Shown: piece after piece, positions 11,306-21,211 of the stretch | How the letters are laid out: the number at the start of each line of letters is the position of its first letter | Numbering within the stretch: the stretch's first letter is position 1 | Origin: Mycoplasmopsis bovigenitalium | Lineage (GTDB): Bacteria > Bacillota_I > Bacilli_A > Mycoplasmatales > Metamycoplasmataceae | Direction of reading: 5' to 3' | Length of the DNA: 64,000 nt | Assembly (NCBI RefSeq): GCF_002356075.1 | Contig: NZ_AP017902.1 | Span: 248,001 to 312,000 of the forward strand | Position numbers and translations under genes: made by a program | The notes under the pieces: generated by a model | What the model saw: only the letters and a program-made list of their open reading frames with translations | Databases searched by the model: none | Told to the model about the DNA's origin: nothing

Positions 11306-12487
11306 TTATTTTAACATCATAGCATATTGCTGTGGTGTTTTTCAATTTAAAATTGATTGAATTCTATAGTTGTTGTATCAAAATATATAATCAGCAATTA
11401 TTTTTTTCAGATCTTCTAAAGTTATTTTACTGTAATCTAATTCATTTAAACATTCGCTTTTTATAATAGAAAATCAGTATTCAACCTCCCTATTATCCAA
11501 AGAATTTCCTACACGGGATAATGAAACAGTTCCTCCCATTTTATTTATTTTGTCAATATAGATTTTTGAAGTGTATTGAAATCCATGGTCTGAATGAATA
11601 ATAAAATCTTTATCGATAGACATAAATGTATTTATATTATCCATAACTAAATCAATATCATTGTTTACAGATAATTTAAAATCTCTGATTTTTTTAGTTT
11701 TATGCTCAATTATTACAGACAAAAATACATGGTTATCCTTAACATCTCTTGGCGCTTTTACATATGAAACATCGGTAGCGAAAATATTTCTGTTTAATTT
11801 GTCATTGTAATCGCGTTTAACAATATCTGGCAAAGCGAATTTAGTGTTCTTAATTTCGCTCTTTCTTCTTTGTTTTCTAATTTTGCATATTAAATTCAAT
11901 CTTTTTAAATCTCTTCCAAGACTTCGAGGGTTAATGTAAATATTATATTTCATAGAAATATAAGCACTCAACCTTAAGCGACCATATCTACCTTTGTTAT
12001 CAAGAAAGGATTTTCTAATTATTGCATCGTTTTTGTGTTCCTTTACTTTTATAACTCTAGTTTTAAATTTTGCTACTGCTTGTCTGCATACATTAAAAAT
12101 TTTTGCAGATTTACTGTAGGGAATATTTAGTTTTTTAGCTTCACTAAGTTTTCCTGATTTTGATTTATTTTTATTGATCTCGTAATATCTCTTAGCTATT
12201 TCTATTAATTCTTCTTTTGTGAATTCGTTTCAATCGGGTTCGATTGGTTTTTTAGGTCTACCACTACCTGGCTTTCTGTTCGCACCCTTTTTATCTAATA
12301 ATTGATCTTGCATACCATTATTATAGTATCTTATAATTTTTCTGATTCTTTCAAGTAGATGTTTTCTCGTTATAAAATTTGTGTCTGGCGAAATATCATT
12401 TATATAATTTATTGTTTGTTTTAACCCAAATTCATTGTAGATTTTATAAATCATATCAAACTCTTCTTTGATAAAGTGTCTTGACAT
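11306..12487 (-). CDS. IS3-family transposase (fused OrfA-OrfB)
   Basis: A 393-residue transposase in one uninterrupted frame, unlike most IS3 elements that need a frameshift between OrfA and OrfB. The N-terminal part has a helix-turn-helix-like region and a GRPKK motif (GSGRPKKPIEPDW). The C-terminal integrase core shows the DDE residues in ATDVSY, HSDHGFQYTS and NREVEYWFSIIKSEC. TGA codons encode Trp at several points. The RBS AAGGAG precedes the ATG at 12487. It is similar in organisation to IS1138/IS1221-type mycoplasma elements. It appears intact. Confidence 0.92.
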
Positions 12488-12526
12488 TTGTATTCTCCTT
12501 TTTGTTGCATTTGAAAATTTAAAAAA

Positions 12527-12547
12527 GCTAACACTTTTGGTGTTAGC
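12527..12547 (-). other. Hairpin upstream of the IS3 transposase
   Basis: GCTAACAC pairs with GTGTTAGC around a 5-nt loop, immediately upstream of the transposase start. In many IS elements such structures shield the transposase from read-through transcription. That role is inferred here. Confidence 0.5.
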
Positions 12548-12555
12548 CTCCCCCT

Positions 12556-12610
12556 TAAACTCGGACAAAAAAGCCAACACCTCAGTGTTAACTTTTTTTG
12601 TCCTGGTTTA
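12556..12610. repeat. Long imperfect palindrome forming the right end of the IS3 element
   Basis: An inner copy of the terminal sequence (TAAACTCGGACAAAAAAG at 12556 onward) lies head to head with the real right terminal repeat. Together they make a hairpin of about 25 bp with a short loop at CTCA. The right end of the element therefore carries two inverted copies of the end sequence, while the left end carries one. Confidence 0.7.
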
Positions 12611-12612
12611 AA

Positions 12613-12622
12613 CCCCCCCCCC
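12613..12622. repeat. C10 homopolymer at the IS/prophage junction
   Basis: Ten consecutive C residues directly abut the outer end of the IS3 right repeat, in otherwise AT-rich DNA. Homopolymers this long are prone to slippage. It lies 3' of the last prophage gene, so it does not affect a reading frame that I can see. Confidence 0.8.
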
Positions 12623-12635
12623 TTTAAAAATAAAA

Positions 12636-13256
12636 CTATACTTGCTTAATTGATTTGACTTTTTGTGTGTTGTCTATTTTGTGACCTTCTCGTTCTATGC
12701 ATTCTTTAATTTTTTGGATTTTTTGCTTTCTTGTTAGTGTTTCGTCTTCGATAATTGTTTTAATTTCTAGACTACAATTGCTCGAAAGCGGGTCGCTGTC
12801 TTTAATAAAAGCGTCAAGTATCCCGTTCACTACAAAATTTATATATTTGTCTTTATCTTTGGTTTTTAAAATGTTTGGCACGATGCCTCCTTGTGTGTGT
12901 AAATTCATAGCGCTTTTTGTTAAAACTTCAAAATTGAATAGTTTGCGCTTTTTATAATAAAGCACGGTTTCTTGTATTCTGGTTGTTAGTTTTCAAATTA
13001 AGAACGCTCAAACGCTAATTTGTAGAATAATCTGAAATATAGTCGCAGAGTTTCAGGTGTTGTTTTTAAAATCTAAAAGCATTAACTCAAATACTGAACC
13101 GTCTTTAAATGGGAAGAATATTAGAAAAACAGTTAAAAACAGAGAAACGCCACTTAGTCCCATAATAGTAAAAGTTTTTTTCGGTTTGGTTAGTTTTTTC
13201 TCTTTTTCTAAAAATTTGACTAGTTGTTCTTCTGTGCTTGGTTGTTTATTACTCAT
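12636..13256 (-). CDS. Prophage membrane protein, two helices
   Basis: A 206-residue protein. A charged N-terminus is followed by hydrophobic segments TIMGLSGVSLFLTVFLIFF (about 31-49) and ATIFQIILQISVWAFLIW (about 71-90), then a soluble, charged C-terminal domain. The ATG at 13256 overlaps the upstream stop (ATGAGTAA), with GAGGT upstream. Three TGA codons encode Trp. It is the last gene of the late transcript. The function is unknown. It could act in superinfection exclusion or virion release, but nothing in the sequence shows this. Confidence 0.75.
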
Positions 13257-13827
13257 CGTCAATTACCTCACTTGCTAATTGTTCTTCGTTCTCGATTTGT
13301 TGCTCTAATAACTCCATGTTTATTGTGCTATTCTTTTGCTTTATGTTTTTTTCTCTTTGCTCATTTAGCAATTTAATAATTGTATGATATGAAGACTGGT
13401 CAATTAGGCTTTCGCGTCTTAATCTGTCAACGTTGTTTTCAACTAATTTAATTGTCATAAATACAGAAGCACTTATTGAGTTGTAGCATATAAACATTAA
13501 TAAGACCATTGAGAAGTTAAAGAATGAAAAACCTAGCGAGTTTAAATACTCGTGCTCTATTGTTAAATTTTCACCGAAGATTTCTCGCAATTTATTAATG
13601 TGCTTAGGGTCTAGTTTTTCTTCTTGTGCGTATGCTAAAAAATCTTTTCAACGGTCGTCTTTGATTTGGATTGTTTCCTGAATATAAAACACCTTAGCAA
13701 ATTTATTGACCCCGTCGTTAGCAACAGCACTAATAAGCAAACAAAGCGCCACAATGAACACAACAGCACTAATTGACATTACCACGGCTTTTCATTTGTT
13801 GCTTAGTCTTTCAATTCAAATATGCAT
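13249..13827 (-). CDS. Prophage membrane protein, two helices and acidic tail
   Basis: A 192-residue protein starting MHIWIERLSNKWK, with membrane segments VVMSISAVVFIVALCLLISA and FSFFNFSMVLLMFICYNSIS, then a charged helical C-terminus ending EEQLASEVIDDE. The RBS AAAGGA is 6 nt before the ATG at 13827. Three TGA codons encode Trp in its first half. Its gene overlaps the next membrane gene by 8 nt, so the two products are probably made in step. No family is recognised. Confidence 0.75.
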
Positions 13828-13836
13828 TTTATTCCT

Positions 13837-14052
13837 TTATTTTGCTGTGTTGTTTGGTTGGCTTGTAGTTGTTGGTGTAGTTGTAGGTGTTGGTGTTGGT
13901 TGGGTTTGTGGGTTGTTTTTCTTTCTGTTTTTTCATTTCTCTTTTGCGTATTTGTATACTTTTTTTGGTGAGCAAGAAGCAGAAATTACTGACATTCCCG
14001 CAATTGTTAAAATTGGCGTACTTGCCAAAATAAATTTATTAAATTTTTTCAT
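13837..14052 (-). CDS. Prophage-encoded small lipoprotein
   Basis: A 71-residue prolipoprotein. Signal MKKFNKFILASTPILTIAGM is followed by lipobox VISASC (Cys27). The mature part is only about 45 residues: a basic stretch (KKVYKYAKEKWKNRKK) and a Pro/Thr tail (PTPTPTTTPTTTSQP). GGAGAAAAT precedes the ATG at 14052. The signal looks like host lipoprotein signals in this window. A Pro/Thr stalk on a lipid anchor suggests a surface display or exclusion factor, which is speculative. Confidence 0.75.
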
Positions 14053-14073
14053 ATTTTCTCCTTGTGGCAATTG

Positions 14074-14460
14074 TTATGATTTTGTGTTTGCCTTACTGTA
14101 TTTTTTGTAAAATTTCAACTCTTTACTTGTTAGTTCGAAGTTGTTTTCAATTTTTCATTTAATGCTTTTTAGGTTTTCGGCGTCGTGTTGCACTCTGTTT
14201 TTTCTTTGTTGTCATTTCTTAGGCACTCACCTTGTTAAAAATAACATAAAGGCTCAAAATTCACTCGCTAACTCAAAAGTTAAAACAAAATAAATTATTG
14301 CCTTATTAGTTCGCGACAAAGTATCGAAATAGCTGTAAATGTCTAGCTCTTTTATTTTTTCGATTATGTCTAAGTCAGATACAGCGGGCAGCACTCTATA
14401 AATTTGTTCGCTTGTTGCACCTATTGCTTTCATTATCCACATTATAATAAGTGTTATCAT
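14074..14460 (-). CDS. Small prophage membrane protein
   Basis: A 128-residue protein. A hydrophobic N-terminus MITLIIMWIMKAIGA, a short helical region and a second hydrophobic stretch IIYFVLTFELASEFWAFMLFL are followed by a basic C-terminus. GGGAGCGCAA precedes the ATG at 14460. The position just after the tail genes and this layout would fit a holin in an ordinary phage. In a wall-less host a holin would not need an endolysin. The holin label is only a suggestion. Confidence 0.7.
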
Positions 14461-14470
14461 TTGCGCTCCC

Positions 14471-17380
14471 TTATATGAGTTTTAAAAGACCAATTGTTAG
14501 TTCATAATGTACATAACCGCCCTTTTCGCTTTTTGGTGTAATAATTTCCGGCACTGTGTCAAGTAGTTCGAAGCGGTTGGTTTTCTCGTCTCCTATTTGA
14601 AACTTGCGGATAATTGTTTCATTGTGTGGGTCGTTTTCTACTGCAAAATCTATAACCAATTTTGCCTCATTGTTTTCAATAACTAATTCTTGGTCTAGAA
14701 TTTTTTGCGTGTGTGTTTGAATTGACGTACCGACATATTGCGGCTCTTGATTTCTTAAAATGTAATCCGATTTATAAACTTCATAACGCAAGTGAGTTAT
14801 TAGCATTTGGTCAATTATGGTAGGGTCTAAAAACAAGTTCGCAATGTTATTGCTTCATTGGGCGTTTTTTGTTTTGTTTTTAAATGCTACTCAATTGAAC
14901 GTTTTATATAGGCTCATTTGTAAATTATCGTTTTTATGTTTATATTGTAAAAAGTCGCTTATCTCGTCAATAACATTGCCGTTATTGTCTAAAAATTGAA
15001 TTGTGTGTTTTGTATCTATGCCACTGGGTGAATTTAAGGTGTTTTTGTCAATGTTGCCAATAAAACTAACTGTATTGTTATTTACTTTTACCGAATGAAT
15101 AGGAACACAAAATTCGCCGTGTTTTTCATAAATTAGCGACGGTTTAAAATTATTTTTTAGCGTTTGCCTTGTGTTATTTGGTTTAAATATATAAGGTCAA
15201 TTGCTCTCATTAAATTCTTTACCGTCATATCGTAGGTTTATCATTCGTTTTTTAGAATTTATATCAACTAAGAACCTTACGGCATTCTGCTCTCTAAACA
15301 CCATAAATTCATTAATTGGCAATGTGTTAAAACTTGCTCCAATTTGTCCGCTATCTATAACAAGGGTTTTATTGCCATTGTATGCACCTATAAAATTATC
15401 GTCCACAATAAACACCCAAGGTATGTCGTAAATTTCTCGTCTTAGTGGTATAACTCGGGGGTTAATATTAGCATGCGGGCTCATATTGGCGAGTTTTTGG
15501 ACTTTGTTTTTGTAATTTGTCTCGCCGTTTACTTCTTGCGTAAAACTATAAAGCGACCAGTTGCCGTTGTCTTCTCTAATTGGCATTAGTATTTCGTTTA
15601 ATTTGCCAATTGAACCAATGCCGGTTTTTTGGATATTTTCAACGCTTTGCTCTAATCTGAAATTTACTTCATCGTCATCGGTTTTAATAAAACTGATATT
15701 TAAAACTTCGCTTCCTTTTCTTACGCTTTGGTCATATTTTAAAGCACTTGAAATGGTCAGGTTGCTATTAATTAGCGCTATGTCTTTATCTCTATAAGAG
15801 AATAATCCGGAAGTTATCGCTTTGTATCCCCAAAGAACTATCTCTCTTTCAAAAATCGGTAATAAATTACCGGTAAAAAGTTTAAAATTAATTTTTTCTT
15901 GGTTTATTATTCTTAAAGATATAAAGACCTCGGGGTTTGGATTATTTAAAAGGATATTTCAACGATCCTCATTGCTAAATGTTTCAGTAAGTGAACGAGT
16001 TATTGGTCAATATAAATTATCATGACCTCAAGCAGGCTCCGCTAAATAGGCAGTAAATTCACCGGGATTATCATTAATAAATTCAATATGAAAATACTCT
16101 CTAATAAGGTTAGTAGGGATGCTTCCTCTTTCCTTCTGCTCATAATATGCCTTAAACGCTGGGTCTTTTTGCTTAGCGTACTCAATGAAAGCACCGGGGG
16201 TTAAATTACTTGGTCCATTGTATTTTAAAGGCATTCTAAACATAATTCTAGAAGTTATAAACGAACGCTCAAGGTCTCAGCTATAACTTATTGACTCGCG
16301 AAGTTTCTGCTTTATTTTGCTTTGTCATTCTGAGAGATTGGCTTTAAAAACTATGGTTTCACTTCAATCAGTTAAAGCGGCAGCAGCGCCATTATGATAA
16401 CCGCCTTTTATTTCTGCGAATAAATGCTCTCAATTTCTTAAATGTACATAATCACCAGGTCTAGGTATTGCATGCTTGTTATAATTTACCGTTATTTTCA
16501 AATCCTTATTAGGTTTAAAAACATCATAACCAAAACCATAATCAACACCAACGAGAATATTGCCAATTATAAAATTGCTTTTTTTGTTGTTTGTGTTTTT
16601 CTTTTCTGCGGTTGTAATAATTAAACTCGAAACGTTGGTGACCTTTAATTCGTCTATGTTTTGTTTATCCTTAAAATTTATTAAGGAGTTGACTTTTATT
16701 GGGTTTTTTTCAATTTGTTCGGCTTTTATTTGAAAATATCAAATCCTTTGAGTTGTTTCGTTTCAGATAAGCAAGTCAATTAGATTATTATCCACGAAAC
16801 TTTCATCCAATCCAAAAATTAAATTAGCGGACAAATCGTCAAAATAAGGCAATGAAACACTAAAAGCAACGAAAAAATCTAAATTATTTAATGCTTGCTC
16901 ACTTAATAAGTCACTGAATTTTATAAATTCTAATTTACCCGCATTTTCAACAATTCCCACAAGATAACCAATTCGCGTTTTGATAACGTCCCTAAATTTT
17001 GGCAATGGTTTTTTATTTAGTGGATCTTTAAAATATGCTTTTACTTTTTTATTTTTTGCGGCGTAATTGTCGATAATTTCAACAAATGAACCATTAATAT
17101 AATTAAAAACGTTAACAATTCGCGTTGAGTTATAAAAGCGAGCAACAAGCGTCTTAGTGTTTAATATTCCCGGCACTTCTTCTGTTTTTTGCAAATACTC
17201 GGGATATGCTTGTAAAAAGTCTACGCCAAGTTCTGCAATATTTGCCGAAAACTTTACCCCTATGTCTTTTGGTGCTAATTTGACCTCATATTGGTAGTCA
17301 TTCGCATTTTGAGAAGGCTCTAAATTATTGTCGGTTTTAGTTAAACCTTTAACAAGTGCACTAAATCAACTTTTAGTCAT
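14471..17380 (-). CDS. Large prophage tail-tip or receptor-binding protein candidate
   Basis: A 969-residue protein in one frame once TGA is read as Trp; I checked the frame for TAA/TAG throughout the joined segments. AAAGGAGAAC precedes the ATG at 17380. It is mainly beta-type and Asn/Lys/Ile rich, with no coiled coil or membrane helix, and contains many short hydrophobic beta-like stretches. Its position after the tape measure and the probable tail-hub gene is where siphoviruses encode their central fibre or receptor-binding protein. No domain is recognised, so the role rests on gene order and size. Confidence 0.75.
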
Positions 17381-17392
17381 TTGTTCTCCTTT

Positions 17393-17401
17393 TGTTATAA
17401 T
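17393..17401 (+). promoter_or_regulatory. Extended -10 promoter (TGTTATAAT) for the embedded plus-strand gene
   Basis: TG-T-TATAAT is a textbook extended -10. Only 9 nt separate it from the ATG at 17411, and no Shine-Dalgarno is present, so the mRNA would have almost no leader. It lies back to back with the ribosome binding site of the 969-residue minus-strand gene. Confidence 0.65.
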
Positions 17402-17410
17402 TGTTTTAAT

Positions 17411-18076
17411 ATGAGAATAAGAAAGATAAAAACAGTATTTTTTTGGGTTCTTTTTGCTATTAGCATTGTTGTTTTAATTTATGCAATTTATGCTGTTGCT
17501 ACAATAACTAAAAGCTACAAAATAGCAAATGAACTATACTTCAGAGTTTTTGAACCAACGGAAAAGAAAGAATTCATAAAATTGGCAAGTGGTATTAATA
17601 CAAAATTAACGAAGGACGCTATTAAAATTCACCCGGATTCTGTTTATTTGTTTGAGGCTTTTTCTAGAAAACAATCGGCTTATCAATCGCTAATTGTAAA
17701 CTCTCTAGGACCAGCGAGCGAACAAGCACTACAAGAAATTTTTAAAGAAGGGCTAAAAGACTTAAAAGGATCGGATATTTTAACACTTGACAAAACGGAC
17801 CCTAATAACTGAGTTATATATGCAAAACCAACGGTAATTAATGACAAAGGTCTCCAAGTTTCAAGTCCTTATGATATAGTTCCAATAAAAGACCTTTGAA
17901 AAATAGTGCACAGTTTACGAGTTGAACATTTCGGCCCAATCACGGTGAATTACCAAGCACTTAATGCTATAAAAACCAATTGAATTATTGTAACCCTATT
18001 TATGTCAATTATTACAGCAACAAGTGGCGGTTATGCTTCTTATAATACTTATAAACTTGTTAAACAGAAACCCTAG
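17411..18076 (+). CDS. Oppositely oriented prophage membrane protein (probable lysogeny gene)
   Basis: A 221-residue protein with an N-terminal membrane helix (VFFWVLFAISIVVLIYAIYAV), a central soluble region and a C-terminal helix (NWIIVTLFMSIITATSGGYASY). It is the only plus-strand gene inside the 17-kb block of minus-strand virion genes. It has its own promoter and a hairpin terminator that also ends the opposing gene. This moron-like layout suggests expression in the lysogen, for immunity, exclusion or altered surface. The function is unknown. Confidence 0.8.
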
Positions 18077-18090
18077 TGGTTTTTTTTTTT
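18068..18090. terminator. Terminator after the embedded gene
   Basis: AAACC-CTAGT-GGTTT followed by a long T run at 18080-18090. It lies in the junction between the plus-strand gene and the converging tail gene. Confidence 0.6.
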
Positions 18091-19648
18091 ATATTCTTTT
18101 TATAACTTTGGTTTTTTCTAATATTTGAGTGTTTTTAATTGTTTTTAAATTTTTAAAATTGTATAAGTAATGCAAATTACCGTCATTTACTACGTAATCT
18201 TTAAATTTGTAAAGTGTTTTATTTCTTGTCCTTAATAAAAGCGGGTTTTTTCTGTACCCGTCATCGTCGTAAAAATTGACTAAGGTATCTGAGTTAAAAC
18301 TATTTCGCAAGTCGTAGGTTATATGCAAGGAGTTAACATTTGCGGAAAATTTCACATTAAAACCATAACAAACATAACGCCCGTCAAATTTGAAATCATT
18401 AAACGCCAACTCTACAAAGTCGCCAATTTCTAAAAATGGTTTTGTTGTAATTATTTTTAATTCTTTTCGGGGTCTTGAATTAATATTTAAATAATTTTTC
18501 GCTTTATTGAAAAGGTCACCATAGTCGGCAAGGTCGTTGAATTGCTCGAATTTGAAAACGTCGCCATTAAATGTGTTTAATTCTCTAATTCTGCTAATCT
18601 CGCTCGCATTTTCAACAGTTACCCCGCCTTTATTTAATGAATGGTAAAAAATATTTAAGGTAGTATTGTCTCAGTCTCATACATTGTTAAAAACTAACTC
18701 CCTTTCACCTTCATTGAAATATAAATGGCATTTTTTGCCTTTTGTGTATTCTTCTTTTGTTGCAATTTCTAAAAGTTCAGTTTTTTCGGTGTTATTGTTT
18801 TTAATATAATAACTTTTTGCTTCGGAACCATTGCTTGCAATTTTGCCGATTGGTTGAGATACTCAAATTGACTTCATTTCGTTAGTTGCGGAAACTTTTT
18901 CATTAATTTCATAAGTGCTTAAAACATTGTCGCTCGCAACCCTTAACTTATTAAAATAACCGTCTGTGTTTTCTTCTAGTTTAATGTCTAAAAGTTGGAA
19001 TTCACTTCAATTGTCATAGTTTAAAACCGGTACTTCTCTATTTAAAAAATCAAATTCAGAAGCATAGTTTATTAACAAGTTGCCGTTTTGGTCTTGGTTA
19101 AAATATAAAAAGGATTTTGTTTGTACTGCTAGAACGTCTTTAAGCAAACTATAAGGGGACTTGTTGGTTGTATCATATGCACTAATTGGCGTATTATCCG
19201 AAAAAGATACCTTGCCCCGCTTTATTTTAGGTTCTTGCATTGTTTCAATTATTGCGTCCAATGCGTCAGACGGGTTGACGTCTTCAAAAGTTAGGTCAGG
19301 GGGTGTTTTTTTAGATAACCAAAGTCTTATGTCTACTAATTCAATGCTTCTGTCTTTTATTGCTTTGGGGTTTAATGAATAACGACCTTGCGAATTAATA
19401 AGACCGGTAAAAATTGCCTTGCCATTGCTTGTTAGTGTTGCTAGTGCTAATGTGTCTAATTTAGACATATAAGGGTGGGTGCTAAAATGTAGCCCACTTT
19501 CTAAAATTTCCTTATGAATTACATTATGAAGAACAACCCGCGAAAAGTTGGTGGCGTGGTAGTTGAATTCTATATCCTTGCTAAATGCTCACTGGTTGTC
19601 TCCGTCTATAATTAACTGCAAATTTCCCGAGAAGTCTTTTATACGCAT
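18089..19648 (-). CDS. Prophage tail/baseplate hub-like protein
   Basis: A 519-residue protein; I verified the frame across the TGA codons. The start TAATG overlaps the tape-measure stop. It is rich in short beta segments in the N-terminal half (NLQLIIDGDNQWAFSKDIEFNY, split here only for description). Position directly downstream of the tape measure matches the distal-tail or tail-associated hub proteins of siphoviruses. I see no peptidase or lysozyme motif, which fits a host without murein. The family assignment is by gene order. Confidence 0.75.
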
Positions 19649-20553
19649 TATTTACCGCCACCTTGCACGATTTCTCGCCCGTATCTATCGCTTGAAACAT
19701 TTATAACAATGTCGTTGCTTACGTCAACGTTGACGTCTTGTTTGCTTGAATTGTCAGAGTTAGGAATTGAACTAAACGCCAAACCAGCAGCACCAATTAA
19801 AGCGCCTATACTTGCCAATGCTCCAACCCCCATGGCAATTGCAATAGGAGCAGAAAACACGGAACCAAGAGCAATCGCCTTAGAAATACCAATGGCAACA
19901 TTACCAATTATCATGGCAATTTTATAAGCAGCAAATGCGGCAATTGCAATCCTTAAAGCATTGCCCAAACCACCAAGAGCGTTGACCATATTGTTAATTA
20001 CTTGTAAAAACGAAGAACCAAGGGCTTTTTTAGTGTCATCAATGGCTTTTCTTAGTTGGAGTTGGTTTCTTATATGCTCGGGCATATTTTTTGCTTGTTC
20101 TTGCATTTTTTTATTGCCTTCGCTCATAACTCAATTTAGCCGGTCTTGTGCGGTTGCGGTCGCTAAAATGCTTTTTTGGTTTTGGTCAAGGTAAATACCT
20201 ATTGATTGCAGCACGGTTGCTTTTCCTGTAATAATAAACTGGTTGAAACTATCCGCCGCCATTTCGGCGTTATATCCTATGTTTTCAAAACCGTCGGCAA
20301 TTTCTAAAAGTCTTGTACTGTTTTCCTTGCCTAAACCTGACTCACTAAGACCAGCAAGCAACCGCATATTTGTCATATATTGGTTTATTGAATCGTTAGC
20401 ACCCGCCAGTAAAAAAGACCCGAGTTTTGAAGCAATAAGCATATTTTTAATACCGCTAACGGTTGACTGGAATTGCTTTTCAATTTTGCCTAGTTCTGCG
20501 TTTAGGTTTTTTGCTCTTAACTTAATATCTAAATTAACATGCCCTACTGCCAT
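19648..20553 (-). CDS. Short tail tape measure protein
   Basis: A 301-residue protein. The N-terminus AVGHVNLDIKLRAKNLNAEL is typical of tape measures, followed by a helical region and a Gly/Ala-rich hydrophobic segment (ALRIAIAAFAAYKIAMIIGN and on to about residue 260). AAAAAGGAGAATAT precedes the ATG. Tape measure length sets tail length, so this virus should have an unusually short tail; most siphovirus tape measures exceed 600 residues. It lies immediately after the frameshifted chaperone genes, the canonical position. Confidence 0.8.
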
Positions 20554-21211
20554 ATATTCTCCTTTTTAGTCATAGACCTTGCAAAATTTGCCAATGGGTC
20601 GCTTTGTTGCTTGTCATTTAACTTGTAAATTTCTCGTAATTTTTTATATTCTTCCGACATATCTTCACCACTATTTGACCGTGCAACAATAACCTTAGAA
20701 AGCAAGTGCTCGTCATTTAGTGCAGATATATAAACCAAAAAGGTTTTTGCTTTTAGTCTTAAAAGTTCATTTGGTTCTATGTTGTACTGTGTTTTTAGTG
20801 CCGGAATAATAAGGTCTAAGTCTTTTATATAATCAATAACGGGCGAATTTACTTTTTTGTTTGCTGTGCTTCTAAAACCGCGTTTATATCTTGTCCGGTT
20901 GTTTGTTTAAATCAAAACGAAAACATTTCATGCACAATATAAAGAATTGTGCTCATTTTGTATTTCTTGCTAAATTCATTAACTACCCGCAATGCGTCTT
21001 TTTCGCTTAGCATTATGCGCAAAAATTCAAGGTCCGAGTCTTTGTCTAGTGTTGCGGATAAATTGTTAAAGTTTTGGTTTTTATTTAGGAAATTTTGCAA
21101 CTTAAAAATGCTATGTGCGCTTGTGTCTAACTTGAACTGTGTTTGCGAGTCAATGACGAAAATATCGTCCTCGTTGTATTGCTCTAAATCCTTTAATTCA
21201 AACTTACTCAA
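20544..21211 (-). CDS. Tail assembly chaperone GT-type product made by -1 frameshift
   Basis: Reading 120 codons from 21211 and slipping back one base at 20852-20858 opens a second frame of 102 codons (KVNSPVIDYIKDLDLIIPAL and on to ENIWQ), giving a 222-residue product. The second frame has no usable start of its own: no ATG with a ribosome binding site occurs before residue 60. Its stop overlaps the tape measure start. This is the arrangement of lambda G/GT, where the longer form bridges the chaperone to the tape measure. Confidence 0.8.
20849..21211 (-). CDS. Tail assembly chaperone G-type product
   Basis: A 120-residue protein starting at a TTG codon directly abutting the upstream stop (TAG-TTG), with GGGAGG 5 nt upstream. 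It is acidic and helical: MSKFELKDLEQYNEDDIFVI is followed by helices and a C-terminus VLEAQQTKK before TAA. In siphoviruses this gene lies between the tail tube and the tape measure and chaperones the tape measure during tail assembly. It shares its N-terminus with the frameshift product. Confidence 0.8.
20852..20858 (-). promoter_or_regulatory. -1 programmed frameshift slippery site A-AAA-AAG
   Basis: On the minus strand the zero-frame codons ACA-AAA-AAG-TAA contain the classic bacterial slippery heptamer A AAA AAG, immediately followed by the zero-frame stop. Slipping to -1 gives AAA-AAA-G and enters the long second frame. No strong downstream stem is obvious; the adjacent stop may provide the pause. 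Confidence 0.85.

Larger units (their letters stand above)
11271..12612 (-). mobile_element. IS3-family insertion sequence (single-ORF type)
   Basis: A 1.34-kb element bounded by imperfect 27-bp inverted repeats: left TTTAAACTAGGACAAAAAAA at 11271 onward, right end its complement ending at 12612, with one mismatch before the sequences diverge. One DDE transposase fills the interior. It lies between the transporter-operon terminator and the first prophage gene, and its right end abuts a C10 tract. I could not define a target duplication: flanks CGC and CCC do not match convincingly. Confidence 0.85.

Noticed and set aside
11474-12580. Two-gene (orfA/orfB) reading of the IS3 element
   Set aside because: Both parts lie in one frame, joined by TGA-Trp, with no TAA/TAG between. 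A frameshift model is not needed.
13706-14110. Plus-strand 134-codon hydrophobic frame opposite the prophage membrane genes
   Set aside because: It is antisense to the lipoprotein and membrane genes, which have ribosome binding sites and recognisable signals. Hydrophobicity on the opposite strand is an effect of the Thr/Pro and Lys codons.
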